The notes: generated from the sequence alone by a model not told the origin. Numbered from the stretch's first letter, positions 15,801 to 28,963 are shown. The stretch is DNA of 52,357 bases from PALSA-505 sp035308365 (GCA_035308365.1 DATGGU010000034.1:1-52357); one strand, 5' to 3'. Translations and numbers: made by a program.

Positions 15801-17984
15801 CTAGGACGTCTCGGTTTCCGGCTCCGCCGACGGCTCCGCAGCAGCGGTGGGCTGGAGCTGGACCGAGCGGGCGAGCAACTGGGCCACGTCCACCACCTCC
15901 AGCGTCTCCTTGGCTTCGCCGCTGCTCTTCTTGGCGCTGATCGCGTCGCCGAGCATGACCAGACAGTAGGGGCAGGCGGTGGACACCGTGTCCGGGTCGG
16001 CGGCCAGGGCCTCCTCGATGCGCTCGGTGTTGATGCGCTTGCCGATCCGCTCTTCCATCCACATCCGGGCGCCGCCGGCGCCGCAGCAGAAGCCGCGTTC
16101 CTTGCAACGGTGCATTTCCACCGGCTGGACGCCGGGCACCTGGGTCATGATCTCGCGCGGCGGGGTGAAGACCCGGTTGTGCCGGCCCAGGAAGCAGGGG
16201 TCGTGGTAGGTGATCTTCTCGTCCACCGGGTTGACGGGAGTCAGTTTGCCCTCGGCGACCAGTGCGGCCAGGAGCTGGGTATGGTGGATCACCGCATAGT
16301 TGCCGCCGAGCTGGGGGTACTCGTTGGCGATCGTGTTGAAGCAGTGCGGGCAGCTTGCGATGATCTTGCGGGCGCCCACCTCGTTGAGGGTCTCGACGTT
16401 CTGCTGGGCGAGCATGCTGTAGACGAACTCGTTGCCCATCCGCCGGGCCGGGTCGCCGGTGCACGTCTCGGCCGGGCCGAGCGCGGCGAACCTGACCCCG
16501 GCGGTGTGCAGGAGCTGGGCTATGGCCTTGGTCGTCTTCTTGGCCCGGTCCTCCAGTGCGCCGGCGCAGCCGACCCAGAAAAGGTACTCGATGTCGTCGC
16601 CGATCGCACCGTCCACGACCGGCACCTCGAAGTCCAGCTCGCTGATCCAGTCAAGGCGCTTGTTCTCGCCCATCCCCCACGGGTTGCCCTTGGCCTCCAG
16701 GTTCTTCAGCATCCCGGCGGCTTCGGTGGGGAACGCGGATTCGATCAGCACCTGGTTGCGGCGCAACCCGGCGATGTGGTCGATGTGCTCGATGTCCACC
16801 GGGCACTCTTCGACGCAGGCGCCGCAGTTGGTGCAGGACCAGATCACGTCGGGATGCATGACCCCGCCCGCCGCCTCGTCGCCGATCAGCGGCCGCTCCG
16901 CCTCGGCCTTGACGCTGTCAGGGAGCCTTTCCCGTTCCTCGTCGGAGGCGGCCAGGATGTACGGGGCCTTGGCGAATGCGTGATCGCGCAGGTCGAGTAT
17001 GACCATCTTGGGCGAGAGCGGCTTGCCGGTCGCCCAGGCCGGGCACTGCGACTGGCAGCGCCCACACTCGGTGCAGGTGGCCATGTCGAGGATGCCCTTC
17101 CAGGTGAAATCCTCGATCTTGCCGAGGCCGAACACGTCGGTGTCCGGATCCGCCTCCTCGAAGTCGAGCACCTTGCCGCCGGACCGCATCGGCTCCAGCG
17201 CTCCCAGGCCACCCGGCGTCCCCCGGGGCGCGTCAGGGCGCCGCCGGGCGAACAGCACGTTGAGCGGCGCGATGCCGATGTGCAGGTGCTTGGAGTACAC
17301 GACGAGCACGAGAAAGCCCAGGATGACGGCGAGCTGGCCCAGGATTCCGCCGGTCTCGATGCCACGGTTGGCCGCGCCGCCCAGCGGGTGCAGCCAGTGG
17401 CCGGCGATCTGCGATGCGAACGCGCCGTGGGCGTAGGGGAAGTCGCCGGTGTTGATCTGCGCGCCGCGATACAGCAGCAGGGTCGCGATCACCAGAAAGA
17501 TCATGAAAAGAACAACCCAGGCGGCGCCGGTGTGCGATCCGGCGAATCTGGAAGCGCGGCCTTCCCGCTTCGGGGTGGCTCGAAGCCTGATAATTCCGAA
17601 CGAAGCTATGCCAGCCAGTACGGCCACCGCGAACAGGTCCTCGAGGAAGCCGATGGCCGCCCAGTGACCGATGCCTGGTATGGCAAACGTCTTGTCGAAG
17701 AGATCACCGTACGCCTCGATGATCGTCAAAATGAGGACAATAAAGCCCCAGAACGTCAGGAAGTGGGCTATACCGGGCACCGACCACTTGAGCAGCTTGC
17801 GCTGGCCGAACACCTCGGTGACCTGCGACCCCAGATCCCCGCCGATATTTTTACGGACCATGTCCAGCCGTTCGGGGGCTGGCTGGCCGCTGGTTGCCAG
17901 CCGGAACAGCCACCAGACCCGGCGGCCGGCGATCGCGAACGCGACCCCGGTCAGGACCAGGCCGACGATGATGCGCAGGGCCAC
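15801..17984 (-). CDS. EtfD-like membrane Fe-S oxidoreductase
   Basis: 727 residues from the GTG at 17984, chosen for the AGGAGG five bases upstream. The N-terminal half is a membrane domain of about five or six helices (about 1-260) resembling NarI/DUF3483-type quinone-interacting modules. A double [4Fe-4S] ferredoxin domain follows, with CTECGRCQSQCP and CTNCGACVEECP. Two CCG (heterodisulfide-reductase-like) domains come next, with CPHCFNT and CCGAGGARM. This is the architecture of mycobacterial Rv0338c/EtfD, which passes electrons from electron-transfer flavoprotein in fatty-acid beta-oxidation to the menaquinone pool. In Mycobacterium that gene also lies near dnaK. The Ala/Glu/Pro tail after about 705 is low complexity. 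It is monocistronic here. Confidence 0.85.
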   Translation of the reverse strand: MALRIIVGLVLTGVAFAIAGRRVWWLFRLATSGQPAPERLDMVRKNIGGDLGSQVTEVFGQRKLLKWSVPGIAHFLTFWGFIVLILTIIEAYGDLFDKTFAIPGIGHWAAIGFLEDLFAVAVLAGIASFGIIRLRATPKREGRASRFAGSHTGAAWVVLFMIFLVIATLLLYRGAQINTGDFPYAHGAFASQIAGHWLHPLGGAANRGIETGGILGQLAVILGFLVLVVYSKHLHIGIAPLNVLFARRRPDAPRGTPGGLGALEPMRSGGKVLDFEEADPDTDVFGLGKIEDFTWKGILDMATCTECGRCQSQCPAWATGKPLSPKMVILDLRDHAFAKAPYILAASDEERERLPDSVKAEAERPLIGDEAAGGVMHPDVIWSCTNCGACVEECPVDIEHIDHIAGLRRNQVLIESAFPTEAAGMLKNLEAKGNPWGMGENKRLDWISELDFEVPVVDGAIGDDIEYLFWVGCAGALEDRAKKTTKAIAQLLHTAGVRFAALGPAETCTGDPARRMGNEFVYSMLAQQNVETLNEVGARKIIASCPHCFNTIANEYPQLGGNYAVIHHTQLLAALVAEGKLTPVNPVDEKITYHDPCFLGRHNRVFTPPREIMTQVPGVQPVEMHRCKERGFCCGAGGARMWMEERIGKRINTERIEEALAADPDTVSTACPYCLVMLGDAISAKKSSGEAKETLEVVDVAQLLARSVQLQPTAAAEPSAEPETETS

Positions 17985-18225
17985 TGCGACCTCCTGTTGG
18001 TGCTGTGCGGTATTCAATCGCATCATTCAAATCGTCTGTCGCTGTTACCGCCGTCCTGACCAGCCCGAGCACTCGCGCAGGTCTTCCAGGCCCGCACTCG
18101 CGATGCGGTTTGAATGACGCCAGGGGCACTAGATCCGTCAGCGTACGCCCGCAGGTACCGGTAACAGCGACGCGGCGCACGGCCGAAGACCGTGCGCCGC
18201 GTTTGGTATCCTACCGGCTAGTAAC
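17985..18225. other. Gap between etfD-like gene and S8 remnant
   Basis: About 240 bp without a gene, upstream of the EtfD-like start, so it should hold that promoter. It contains a 13-bp inverted repeat, GTCGCTGTTACCG (18038-18050) and CGGTAACAGCGAC (18159-18171), 108 bp apart, and a separate CATTCAAA/TTTGAATG pair. No function assigned. Confidence 0.35.
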
Positions 18226-18728
18226 TTAGTCCCTGGCGCTCTGGCCGGCCGCGAACGCCCGGATCGTGGTGACCACCGCCGGGTCCCCGGCGGTATCGGT
18301 GGCCGAGGTGCGCAGCGATACGCAGCCGTTGCCTGCCGGGATGGTGAGCAGGGCCAGCCAGCTCCGGCCCGCCCGGTACACATGGACCGGCCGCCAGGTC
18401 CTTCCGGCGTCGACGGACGCCGCCAATGTGAGACTGGTCAGGCGTGCACCGTAAGGAAGTTCACTTGCATCAAATGCAGCCTGACAGGCCTGTCTCCGCG
18501 CACGCTACCTGAGGAGCTGAACGGCCCGCCCACCCGCACCGTGAGCAGCGGCAGCGCGACCGTTCCCCGGGTCTTGCCGGAGAAGAACGACCAGGTGGCG
18601 GTGGACCGGGTGCCGAGCACCGGCCAGGTGCCGGCGGGCCGGGTGGCCACCTCGGTCAGGGTGTACCTGCCGGTGGCGCCGGGGACGGGGAACCGCACGC
18701 CGGCGCTGCCGGGGGTGCCGATCACCTG
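18226..18728 (-). pseudogene. Decayed C-terminal part of an S8-type serine peptidase
   Basis: Two minus-strand frames together resemble the C-terminal beta domains of secreted subtilisin-like peptidases. The upstream frame reads YTLTEVATRPAGTWPV, then STATWSFFSGKTRGTVALPL. It breaks at a stop near 18438, and the next frame continues LAASVDAGRTWRPVHVYRAG and ends with VSLRTSATDTAGDP at TAA 18226-18228. The catalytic domain is missing and the frame is interrupted, so this is a remnant. It is abutted upstream by a sigma-factor fragment, suggesting a deletion joined two former genes. Confidence 0.55.
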
Positions 18729-18847
18729 GCCGTTCGCAGCAGCACCTTCTGGACCAGGTCCTCGGCGAGCACGCGGTCGCCGGTCAGCACACCGGCGAAC
18801 CTGAGCACCGACGGCAGCCCGGCGGCGGCGAATTCCTCGAACCTCAT
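18722..18847 (-). pseudogene. N-terminal fragment of an ECF sigma factor
   Basis: From ATG 18847 the minus strand encodes 41 residues (MRFEEFAAAGLPSVLRFAGV, then LTGDRVLAEDLVQKVLLRTAR) and a TGA at 18724-18722. This is the start of region 2 of SigE-like ECF sigma factors, where LTGD...AEDLVQ is typical. Everything after region 2.1-2.2 is lost, replaced by the peptidase-like remnant in another frame. It is unlikely to act as a sigma factor. Confidence 0.55.
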
Positions 18848-18968
18848 CCGGCCTCCATGCTGGAGTCTCCATTGGTTCAGACGCTCCGGGTGGCCGATGT
18901 GCTGTGCGGCTGTGCTGGATTAAAAAGCCGGGGCGGGAATCATCCTTGGCCGCCGGTCGTTAGGAAAG

Positions 18969-18987
18969 TTGAGCGTGTTGAGCTCAA
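18969..18987. promoter_or_regulatory. HAIR-like HspR operator upstream of dnaK
   Basis: TTGAGC-N7-GCTCAA (18969-18987) is a near match to the HspR-associated inverted repeat CTTGAGT-N7-ACTCAAG, with the correct 7-nt spacer. It overlaps a second inverted repeat CAAGTC-AGTT-GACTTG (18985-19000), and a further half-site-like GGCTCAAC lies near 19029. TTGACT at 18994 with CAATCT 17 nt later is a possible promoter. HspR, encoded as the fourth gene of this operon, would repress from here and be relieved on heat shock when DnaK is titrated. Confidence 0.75.
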
Positions 18988-19071
18988 GTCAGTTGACTTG
19001 CCGGTAGCAGCATGGCAATCTTGCGCCGGAACGGCTCAACTTATCCAACGATCAGACACTAGGGACTACAC

Positions 19072-20936
<1,865 letters not shown>

Positions 20937-20937
<1 letters not shown>

Positions 20938-21695
20938 TGAGCTCATCCGAGGACAACGCGGGGCCGGTGATCCGAGATCGCAGGCGGATCGACCCGGCCA
21001 CCGGACTGGTCAGGGAGCCCAACCAGGCCAGCACTGACCAGTCCGGCACCTCGCAGACAGCAGGAGGAAAGGTGACCGGCCAGCCAGGCCCCGGCAGGCA
21101 CGCCGCTGCCGGGCAGGGTGACACCGCGACGGCAACCGCCGCGGACGAGACGGCCGCCGTGCGTGCCCAGCTCGACGACGTGCGTGCCCAGCTCGACGAG
21201 CGGACCGCTGACCTGCAGCGGCTCCAGGCGGAGTACGCCAACTACCGCAAGCGGGTGGAGCGGGACCGGATGGCGGTCCGTGAGCAGGCGCTCGCCAACG
21301 TGCTGACCGAACTGCTCCCGGTCCTGGACGACATCGGCCGGGCCAGGGATCACGGCGAGCTGTCCGGCGGGTTCAAGTCCGTCGCCGAGTCGCTGGAGTC
21401 GGCGGTGACCAAGCTCGGCCTGGTGAGCTACGCGGAGAAGGGTGACCCCTTCGACCCGGTGGTGCACGAGGCCCTGATGCACTCGTTCTCGGACGAGGTG
21501 GACCTGGCTACCTGCATCCGGATCCTGCAGCCTGGATACAAGATTGGCGAGCGGATCCTGCGCCCGGCCAGGGTTGAAGTGGCCGAGCCCGGTGGCGGCG
21601 ACGCCGCCGGGACGCAGGACCAGGCACCGGAAGCGGATGCCGGGAAGACCAACGGCACTTCGCCAGACGAGGCGCCTGCGGACAGCGGAAACTGA
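20937..21695 (+). CDS. grpE: Nucleotide exchange factor GrpE
   Basis: 252 residues. A disordered polar N-terminus (about 1-75) precedes the dimerising coiled coil (about 78-125, with AQLDDVRAQLDERTADLQRL and EYANYRKRVERD). The head domain then has LLPVLDDIGRA, VTKLGLVSYAEKGDPFDPV and HEALM, and the signature end YKIGERILRPARVEVAEP. It releases ADP from DnaK. The ATG overlaps the dnaK stop by one base. The acidic, Gly-rich tail of about 30 residues is typical for actinobacteria. Confidence 0.97.
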
Positions 21696-21716
21696 CCGCG
21701 GGCGAGGAGGGACCAG

Positions 21717-22865
21717 TTGAGCACAAAGGACTTCCTCGAGAAGGACTATTACAAGATCCTCGGCGTCTCCAAGAACGCGTCCGCCGACGAGATCAAGCAG
21801 TCCTACCGCAAGCTGGCGAGGAAATACCACCCGGACGCGAACAAGGGAGACCCCTCGGCGGAGGAACGCTTCAAGGAGATCTCCGAGGCGCACACCGTCC
21901 TGTCGGACGACAAGCGCCGCAAGGAGTACGACGAGGCACGCTCCCTGTTCGGCAGCGGGCTGCGGATGCCAGGCGGGCAGGGCGGCCAGGGCGGATACAC
22001 CTTCGACCTGGGCGACCTGTTCGGCGGCAGCGGCAGCACCACGGGCGGGCGGCTCGGCGACCTCCTCGGCGGGGTGTTCGGCCGTGGCACGCAGCCACGG
22101 CCGCGGCGCGGCGCCGACATCGAGTCGGAGACCACGCTCACGTTCGCTCAGTCCATCGACGGCGCCACCATCTCGCTGCGGCTGCCCGCCGAGGGCCCGT
22201 GCCAGACGTGTCACGGCACGGGCGCCAAGGCGGGCACCGTGCCGCGGGTCTGCCCGACCTGTGACGGAACCGGCCAGGACAGCAAGAACCTCGGCGGGTT
22301 CGCGCTGTCCGAGCCGTGCCGCACCTGCCGGGGCCGCGGCATGGTGGTCGACGACCCCTGCCCGGTGTGTTCGGGCAGTGGCCGGGCGATGAGCACCAGG
22401 ACCATCCAGGCGCGCATCCCGGCCGGGGTGGCCGACGGCCAGCGGATCAAGCTCAAGGGCAAAGGAGCCCCGGGCGAGCGAGGTGGCCCGCCCGGCGACC
22501 TGTACGTCCGGGTGCACGTCACACCGGACAAGGTGTTCGGCCGGTCCGGGGACAGCCTGACGGTGACCGTGCCGGTGACGTTCGCCGAGGCGGCGCTCGG
22601 TGCCGAGATCAAGGTGCCGATGCTGCACGGTGTGCCGTTCATTCTCAAGGTCAAGCCCGGCACGGCCAACGGGACGATCCTGCGGGCCAGGGGCAAGGGG
22701 TTCCGCCGCAGTTCGGACGGGAAGCTGGGCGACATGCTCGTCACCATCGAGGTGGCGGTCCCGGAGAAGCTGGACAGCAAGGCCCGCGCCGCGCTGGAGG
22801 CGTTCCGTGATGCGACCGCGGGCGAGGACCCGCGCGCCGAACTGCTCCAGCAGGCCAGGGGCTAA
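21717..22865 (+). CDS. dnaJ: Co-chaperone DnaJ (Hsp40, type I)
   Basis: 382 residues, starting at TTG 21717 with GAGGAGG upstream. The J domain (about 9-72) has HPD within YHPDANKG. A Gly-rich region follows, including GGQGGQGGYTFDLGDLFGG. The zinc-finger region has four CxxCxGxG-type repeats (CQTCHGTG, CPTCDGTG, CRTCRGRG, CPVCSGSG) and then the two beta-barrel substrate-binding domains. It stimulates DnaK ATPase and delivers clients. It lies 21 bp after grpE and 54 bp before hspR. As the DnaJ encoded with dnaK it corresponds to DnaJ1 of actinomycetes. Confidence 0.97.
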   Translation: MSTKDFLEKDYYKILGVSKNASADEIKQSYRKLARKYHPDANKGDPSAEERFKEISEAHTVLSDDKRRKEYDEARSLFGSGLRMPGGQGGQGGYTFDLGDLFGGSGSTTGGRLGDLLGGVFGRGTQPRPRRGADIESETTLTFAQSIDGATISLRLPAEGPCQTCHGTGAKAGTVPRVCPTCDGTGQDSKNLGGFALSEPCRTCRGRGMVVDDPCPVCSGSGRAMSTRTIQARIPAGVADGQRIKLKGKGAPGERGGPPGDLYVRVHVTPDKVFGRSGDSLTVTVPVTFAEAALGAEIKVPMLHGVPFILKVKPGTANGTILRARGKGFRRSSDGKLGDMLVTIEVAVPEKLDSKARAALEAFRDATAGEDPRAELLQQARG

Positions 22866-22919
22866 GGCGGATGCGCACGGTAAGACCCGCGGGTTTACCG
22901 GATGAGGGGAGGCGATGAC

Positions 22920-23378
22920 GTGACCAGGCCGTTCGACCAGATGTCTGACGACACGCCGGTGTATGTCATCTCCGTGGCTGCCCAGCTATCCGGGTTGCAT
23001 CCGCAGACGCTGCGCGCCTATGACCGGCTCGGCCTGGTCTCGCCCGGGCGGGCTCCCGGGCGGGGCCGCCGTTATTCGATGCGTGACATCCTGGCCCTGC
23101 GCCAGGTGCAGCGGCTCTCTCAGGAAGAGGGAGTGAACCTGTCCGGGATCAAGCGGATCCTGGACCTGATGCTGGAACTCGAGCAGGCTCACCAGGTGGC
23201 CGCCCAGTTGCGCGCGGAGATCGACCGGCTGCGCACCGAACTGGAGTCCACCAGGGCCGTCGCTGCCCGGCTGGCCGAGTTGCGGCGCAGCCGGGCGACG
23301 GGTGCCGACCTGGTGCCCATCCGGCAGGCCCAGCCCACCGCCTGGGTGCAGCCACCGTCGCAGGATCAAGGAAAGTAA
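22920..23378 (+). CDS. hspR: HspR heat-shock repressor (MerR family)
   Basis: 152 residues from GTG 22920, which has GGGGAGG eight bases upstream; a longer frame from ATG 22902 lacks an RBS. The N-terminal MerR winged helix reads YVISVAAQLSGLHPQTLRAY with DRLGLVSPGR and RRYSMRDI, followed by LSQEEGVNLSGIKRIL and a coiled coil (about 75-120). HspR dimers bind HAIR sites with DnaK as corepressor; the site upstream of dnaK fits. A near-palindrome GTAAGACCCGCGGGTTTAC (22880-22898) sits between dnaJ and this start. Confidence 0.95.
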   Translation: MTRPFDQMSDDTPVYVISVAAQLSGLHPQTLRAYDRLGLVSPGRAPGRGRRYSMRDILALRQVQRLSQEEGVNLSGIKRILDLMLELEQAHQVAAQLRAEIDRLRTELESTRAVAARLAELRRSRATGADLVPIRQAQPTAWVQPPSQDQGK

Positions 23379-23401
23379 CCGCCCTCCCAGGGCGTTTTCA
23401 C

Positions 23402-23428
23402 GGCCTGGCGGGCGCTACCCGCCAGGCC
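23402..23428. terminator. GC-rich hairpin between hspR and clpB
   Basis: Perfect 11-bp arms GGCCTGGCGGG (23402-23412) and CCCGCCAGGCC (23418-23428) around a CGCTA loop, in the 73-bp hspR-clpB gap. It may terminate the dnaK operon or act as a partial terminator before clpB. No HAIR-type site is seen here. Confidence 0.5.
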
Positions 23429-23451
23429 CATAGAAAGAAGTCGCAGGAAGA

Positions 23452-26058
<2,607 letters not shown>

Positions 26059-26084
26059 GGGTCCGGTTCTGGCCGGGGCCGGTT

Positions 26085-26690
26085 TTACAGCTCGTCAAGG
26101 AGCTTGTCGTAGCCGTCCTCGGCCAGGCCCATGTCGTTGCGGATCCGGTAACGCAGGCTCAGCAGCAGGCGCAGCTCGGTCTTGTCGGCCCCCGGCGGGA
26201 CGGACGGCGGCGCGCAGGCGTCTTGGCCGTTCATCAGGCCGCCGGGCTCCACGCCCAGGCACAGCTCAACCCCGGTGTTCGCCCAGTCGAGCGCGCCGAT
26301 CAGGTCGGACTGCTCAACCAGCAGCTCCGCTACCAGGTCGCAGAGCCGGGGATCGTTGCGGCCCTCGGTTTCCAGCGTGCTGATCAGCTCGCGCGCCTCG
26401 CCGGTGTCGCCAAGCTGGAAAAGCGCCCTGGCCAGTGAGACCCGCGCGTCCATCAGCGAACCGCCGTCGTCGGCCAGGGCTCTGCGGAACCCGTCGGCGG
26501 CGGCTTGCGGGTCGTCGGCGAGCAGCCATTGCTCGCCCGCCCGAAGGTAGGCCTCGCCGCGGGTCAGCTCGCTTGGCTGACTGCAGGCATCGGCCAGTTC
26601 ACTCATCCGGACGGCGGCGGTCCGGTGGTCGCCGGTCCGGGCAGCACCGAATTCGAGGGCGTCAAACTCCTCGCGCGACAGCATGACCAC
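26085..26690 (-). CDS. TPR-like helical repeat protein
   Basis: 201 residues, convergent with clpB (26-bp gap). The frame begins GTG 26690 or ATG 26684; neither has a clear RBS. The sequence is helical with TPR-like repeats: LTRGEAYLRAGEQWLLADDP, AAADGFRRALADDG, LMDARVSLARALFQLGDTGE and ARELISTLETEGRNDP. A Pro-rich loop (CAPPSVPPGADKTE, about 157-170) interrupts a final helical region. No catalytic motif. It is probably a protein-interaction scaffold; partner unknown. Confidence 0.65.
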   Translation of the reverse strand: MVMLSREEFDALEFGAARTGDHRTAAVRMSELADACSQPSELTRGEAYLRAGEQWLLADDPQAAADGFRRALADDGGSLMDARVSLARALFQLGDTGEARELISTLETEGRNDPRLCDLVAELLVEQSDLIGALDWANTGVELCLGVEPGGLMNGQDACAPPSVPPGADKTELRLLLSLRYRIRNDMGLAEDGYDKLLDEL

Positions 26691-26763
26691 GGTGCGAAAG
26701 TACCCTTCCAGGCTTGTCTAATGCCGGCTAATGGGCAGGAAGTGTCACTCAATCTTCACGGAC

Positions 26764-27141
26764 CGGAACCGCCGCGCCCAGCCCCCAGCACGCAATCACC
26801 CACCTCAGCCCCAGCCCGGAACCGCCCACGCCCAGCCACCAGCACGCAATCACCCACCCGAGGCCACCAGCCCGGAACCGAATCCCCCACCCCAGCCACC
26901 GGAACCGCCCACGCCCAGCCCCCAGCACGCAATCACCCACCCGAGGCCACCAGCCCGGAACGAATCACCCACCCCAGCCACCGGAACCGAATCACCCAGC
27001 CCCCAGCACGGAATCACTCCCCCCTACCCCAGCCACCGGCCCGGAACCGCCCACGCCCAGCCACCGGCCCAGAATCACCCACCCCAGCCACCAGAACGGA
27101 ATCACCCAGCCCCAGCGCGGAATCACCACCCCAGCCACCAG
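26764..27141. repeat. About 13 degenerate 28-bp C-rich tandem repeats
   Basis: Units of 26-33 bp, mostly 28, begin CGGAACCG or CGCAATCA/CGGAATCA and continue CCCACGCCCAGCCACCAGC or variants. Two alternating unit types are visible in the first half. No ATG-led protein of known type fits; the apparent Pro/His-rich frames are by-products. The repeats lie downstream of the NYN gene and upstream of the TPR gene, G-rich on the strand of those genes. Confidence 0.85.
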
Positions 27142-27142
27142 C

Positions 27143-27217
27143 GTGGGGGCCCGGGGGGCTCGGCCCCCCGGGAAATATCGCGGGCAACGGCGAAACTGGC
27201 CGCAGGCCAGTGAGCAG
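27143..27217 (-). repeat. Two-hairpin intergenic repeat, copy A
   Basis: Read on the minus strand: stem 1 ACTGGCC-TGC-GGCCAGT (27211-27195), a spacer with TTTCGCCGTTGCCCGCG, then stem 2 CCCGGGGGGC-CGA-GCCCCCCGGG (27172-27150) and GCCCCCAC. It starts about 30 bp after the NYN stop codon, in the same direction as that gene. It matches copies B-E further along the window. Confidence 0.7.
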
Positions 27218-27244
27218 GGTTAGCCGCCTCGCCTCGCCCACCGT

Positions 27245-28963
27245 CTATCTGCGGGAACGTTCGAGGGCGTCCCAGAAGCCCTGGCGGAGCGCGTGCCTTA
27301 CCTCGTCGTGCAGCAGGGAGTCGATCGGCAGAGCCGAGCCCTGCAGCAGGCGCGCCTCCAGATCCGTCGGCATCCGCGGCTTCCTGGCCAGCACGGCTTC
27401 GAGCCAGAGCGCCGGGGCGTCGCGTGCGACCGATTCACCGAACTCGAAGCCTTCGGCATGGGCGGCCTGAACGGTATCGGTGACCGAGGTCGCCGTGGAA
27501 GCGGGAGCGGCGGGCTGTGTGGGTGCGGGCGCCGGGCTGTAGGGCGCCTGCTGCGGCACGTAGCTCGCGGCCGCGGGGGGCACCGGCCGCTGGGCCGGGC
27601 CGCGGGCCGCCTGCGGTGGGCGCGATGGCAACGGCGCGGGCTGCACCTGGGGGCCGGTCGCCGGTGAGGTTTGTCCCTGTGCCTGGTTCTGGCTGCTGCG
27701 CCGGGTGGGCAGGCCGGTGGGCGCGCTGCTGAACTGCTCGGCCGGAGCGGGCGGGAACGACATGTTCGCCGCGTCGGCGAAGGCCCCCTGGCTGGACGGC
27801 TCGTAGGGGGACTGCGGGGCGGCCCGCTGACCGGTCGCGGGAGATGGCAGCGACGACGGCGGCGCGGGTGGGGAGGCCTGCGCCGCCGGAGCCTCCGGCG
27901 CGGCGGGCGGCTGCGGGGGGGAGGCCGGCTCGCGGAACGATGCCGGGCTCAGCGGCGGATAGAGCGGCTGACCTGGCAACGGCTGGGATGGCAGCGGCTG
28001 CGGCTGGCCGGGCAGCGACTGTCCAGGCTGAAGCTGTGGCTGCGGCTGCTGGATCTGCGCCGGTTGTCCTGGCTGTCCCAGCAGTGGTTGCGGGCCCGGG
28101 GTAACCGGCGGCGGACCCTGGGTGGCCGGCGCGGCCGGACTCTCGTGCAGGCCGCGCGGCTTGGGCTCGGCCGGGGCCTGGGCACCGTCTACGACCGGGC
28201 TCGGCTCGGGTTGCGGCTGGCGCCCGGGAAGCTGCGGCGGGGCGGGGGGCTGATACTCGGCGACAACCGGGGCCGTGTAGATCGCCGGCGGGGCCGGATG
28301 CGATCCGGCCGAGGCTGGCGTGACCAACTGGTGGCCGCCGGGGCCGACGTTCGCGGCGTGCCCGTTCGACATCTGCCTGCCACCGTAGACGGCCGCGTAC
28401 TGCTCGCCGTACCGGGCGGGCTCGCCACCGCTGGCCAGCTCCGCGAACGGGCGCAACTGTGCCCCGTTGATCTCGACGATGTCGTCACACTGCTGCCGGA
28501 GCGAGCGGGAGACCGTCCAGTTCCCGTCCACCGAGATGTGGACCAGGATCACCCGCAGCCCGAGGTCCTGCACGTCCGCGATGACCGGCGCGAGGTCTTC
28601 CTCGGCGCTGACAAGCAGCACGTCGCTGACGGCCCGGTTGCGGGCCAGGGTGGTGAGATCGCGGTGGATCTCGGTCTCCACGCCTTCCCGCTTGCCCGGC
28701 CGCATCCGGCCGAGCCGCAGCAGCAGGCCGGGAAGATCTGCCAGCGTGTCGTGCTCAGGGGTCCGGCGCCCATCGGCGGTAGCCTCATACCAGTAGCACC
28801 GCAGCAGTTGCAGGCCCGTACGGTCGGTGGCCACACCTGCGAAGAACTGCAGTAGCCCGGCATAGTCCCAGGAGACGGATTCCCTGTGATCGGTCTCCCG
28901 GGCGGCCATCGCACCATCGGTAAGCACGTAGCCGGCGTCCACGAACAGCGCGCAGCGGTCCAC
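27245..28963 (-). CDS. NYN (PIN-like) domain protein with long disordered region
   Basis: 572 residues from GTG 28963, which has GAAGGA upstream; the open frame extends to 29164 but without homology. The N-terminal NYN/LabA-like domain (about 1-190) begins VDRCALFVDAGYVLTDG, with the acidic residue of the active site in FVDAGY. It continues ETEIHRDLTTLARNRAVSDV and SAEEDLAPVIADVQDLGLRV, the usual acidic cluster of these metal-dependent RNases. Residues about 250-480 are Pro/Gln/Ala-rich and low complexity. The C-terminal ~75 residues (GFEFGESVARDAPALWLEAV ... HALRQGFWDALER) look folded and conserved. RNA cleavage or RNA binding is inferred, not shown. Confidence 0.78.
   Translation of the reverse strand: MDRCALFVDAGYVLTDGAMAARETDHRESVSWDYAGLLQFFAGVATDRTGLQLLRCYWYEATADGRRTPEHDTLADLPGLLLRLGRMRPGKREGVETEIHRDLTTLARNRAVSDVLLVSAEEDLAPVIADVQDLGLRVILVHISVDGNWTVSRSLRQQCDDIVEINGAQLRPFAELASGGEPARYGEQYAAVYGGRQMSNGHAANVGPGGHQLVTPASAGSHPAPPAIYTAPVVAEYQPPAPPQLPGRQPQPEPSPVVDGAQAPAEPKPRGLHESPAAPATQGPPPVTPGPQPLLGQPGQPAQIQQPQPQLQPGQSLPGQPQPLPSQPLPGQPLYPPLSPASFREPASPPQPPAAPEAPAAQASPPAPPSSLPSPATGQRAAPQSPYEPSSQGAFADAANMSFPPAPAEQFSSAPTGLPTRRSSQNQAQGQTSPATGPQVQPAPLPSRPPQAARGPAQRPVPPAAASYVPQQAPYSPAPAPTQPAAPASTATSVTDTVQAAHAEGFEFGESVARDAPALWLEAVLARKPRMPTDLEARLLQGSALPIDSLLHDEVRHALRQGFWDALERSRR

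Noticed and set aside
18038..18171. tRNA or structured RNA between etfD-like gene and the S8 remnant
   Set aside because: The inverted repeat arms are 108 bp apart with no cloverleaf or TTCGANNC-type T-arm.
26764..27141. Proline-rich coding region read through the 28-bp repeats
   Set aside because: Open frames exist on both strands only because the repeat lacks stops; there is no RBS, no family match, and unit lengths vary out of frame.
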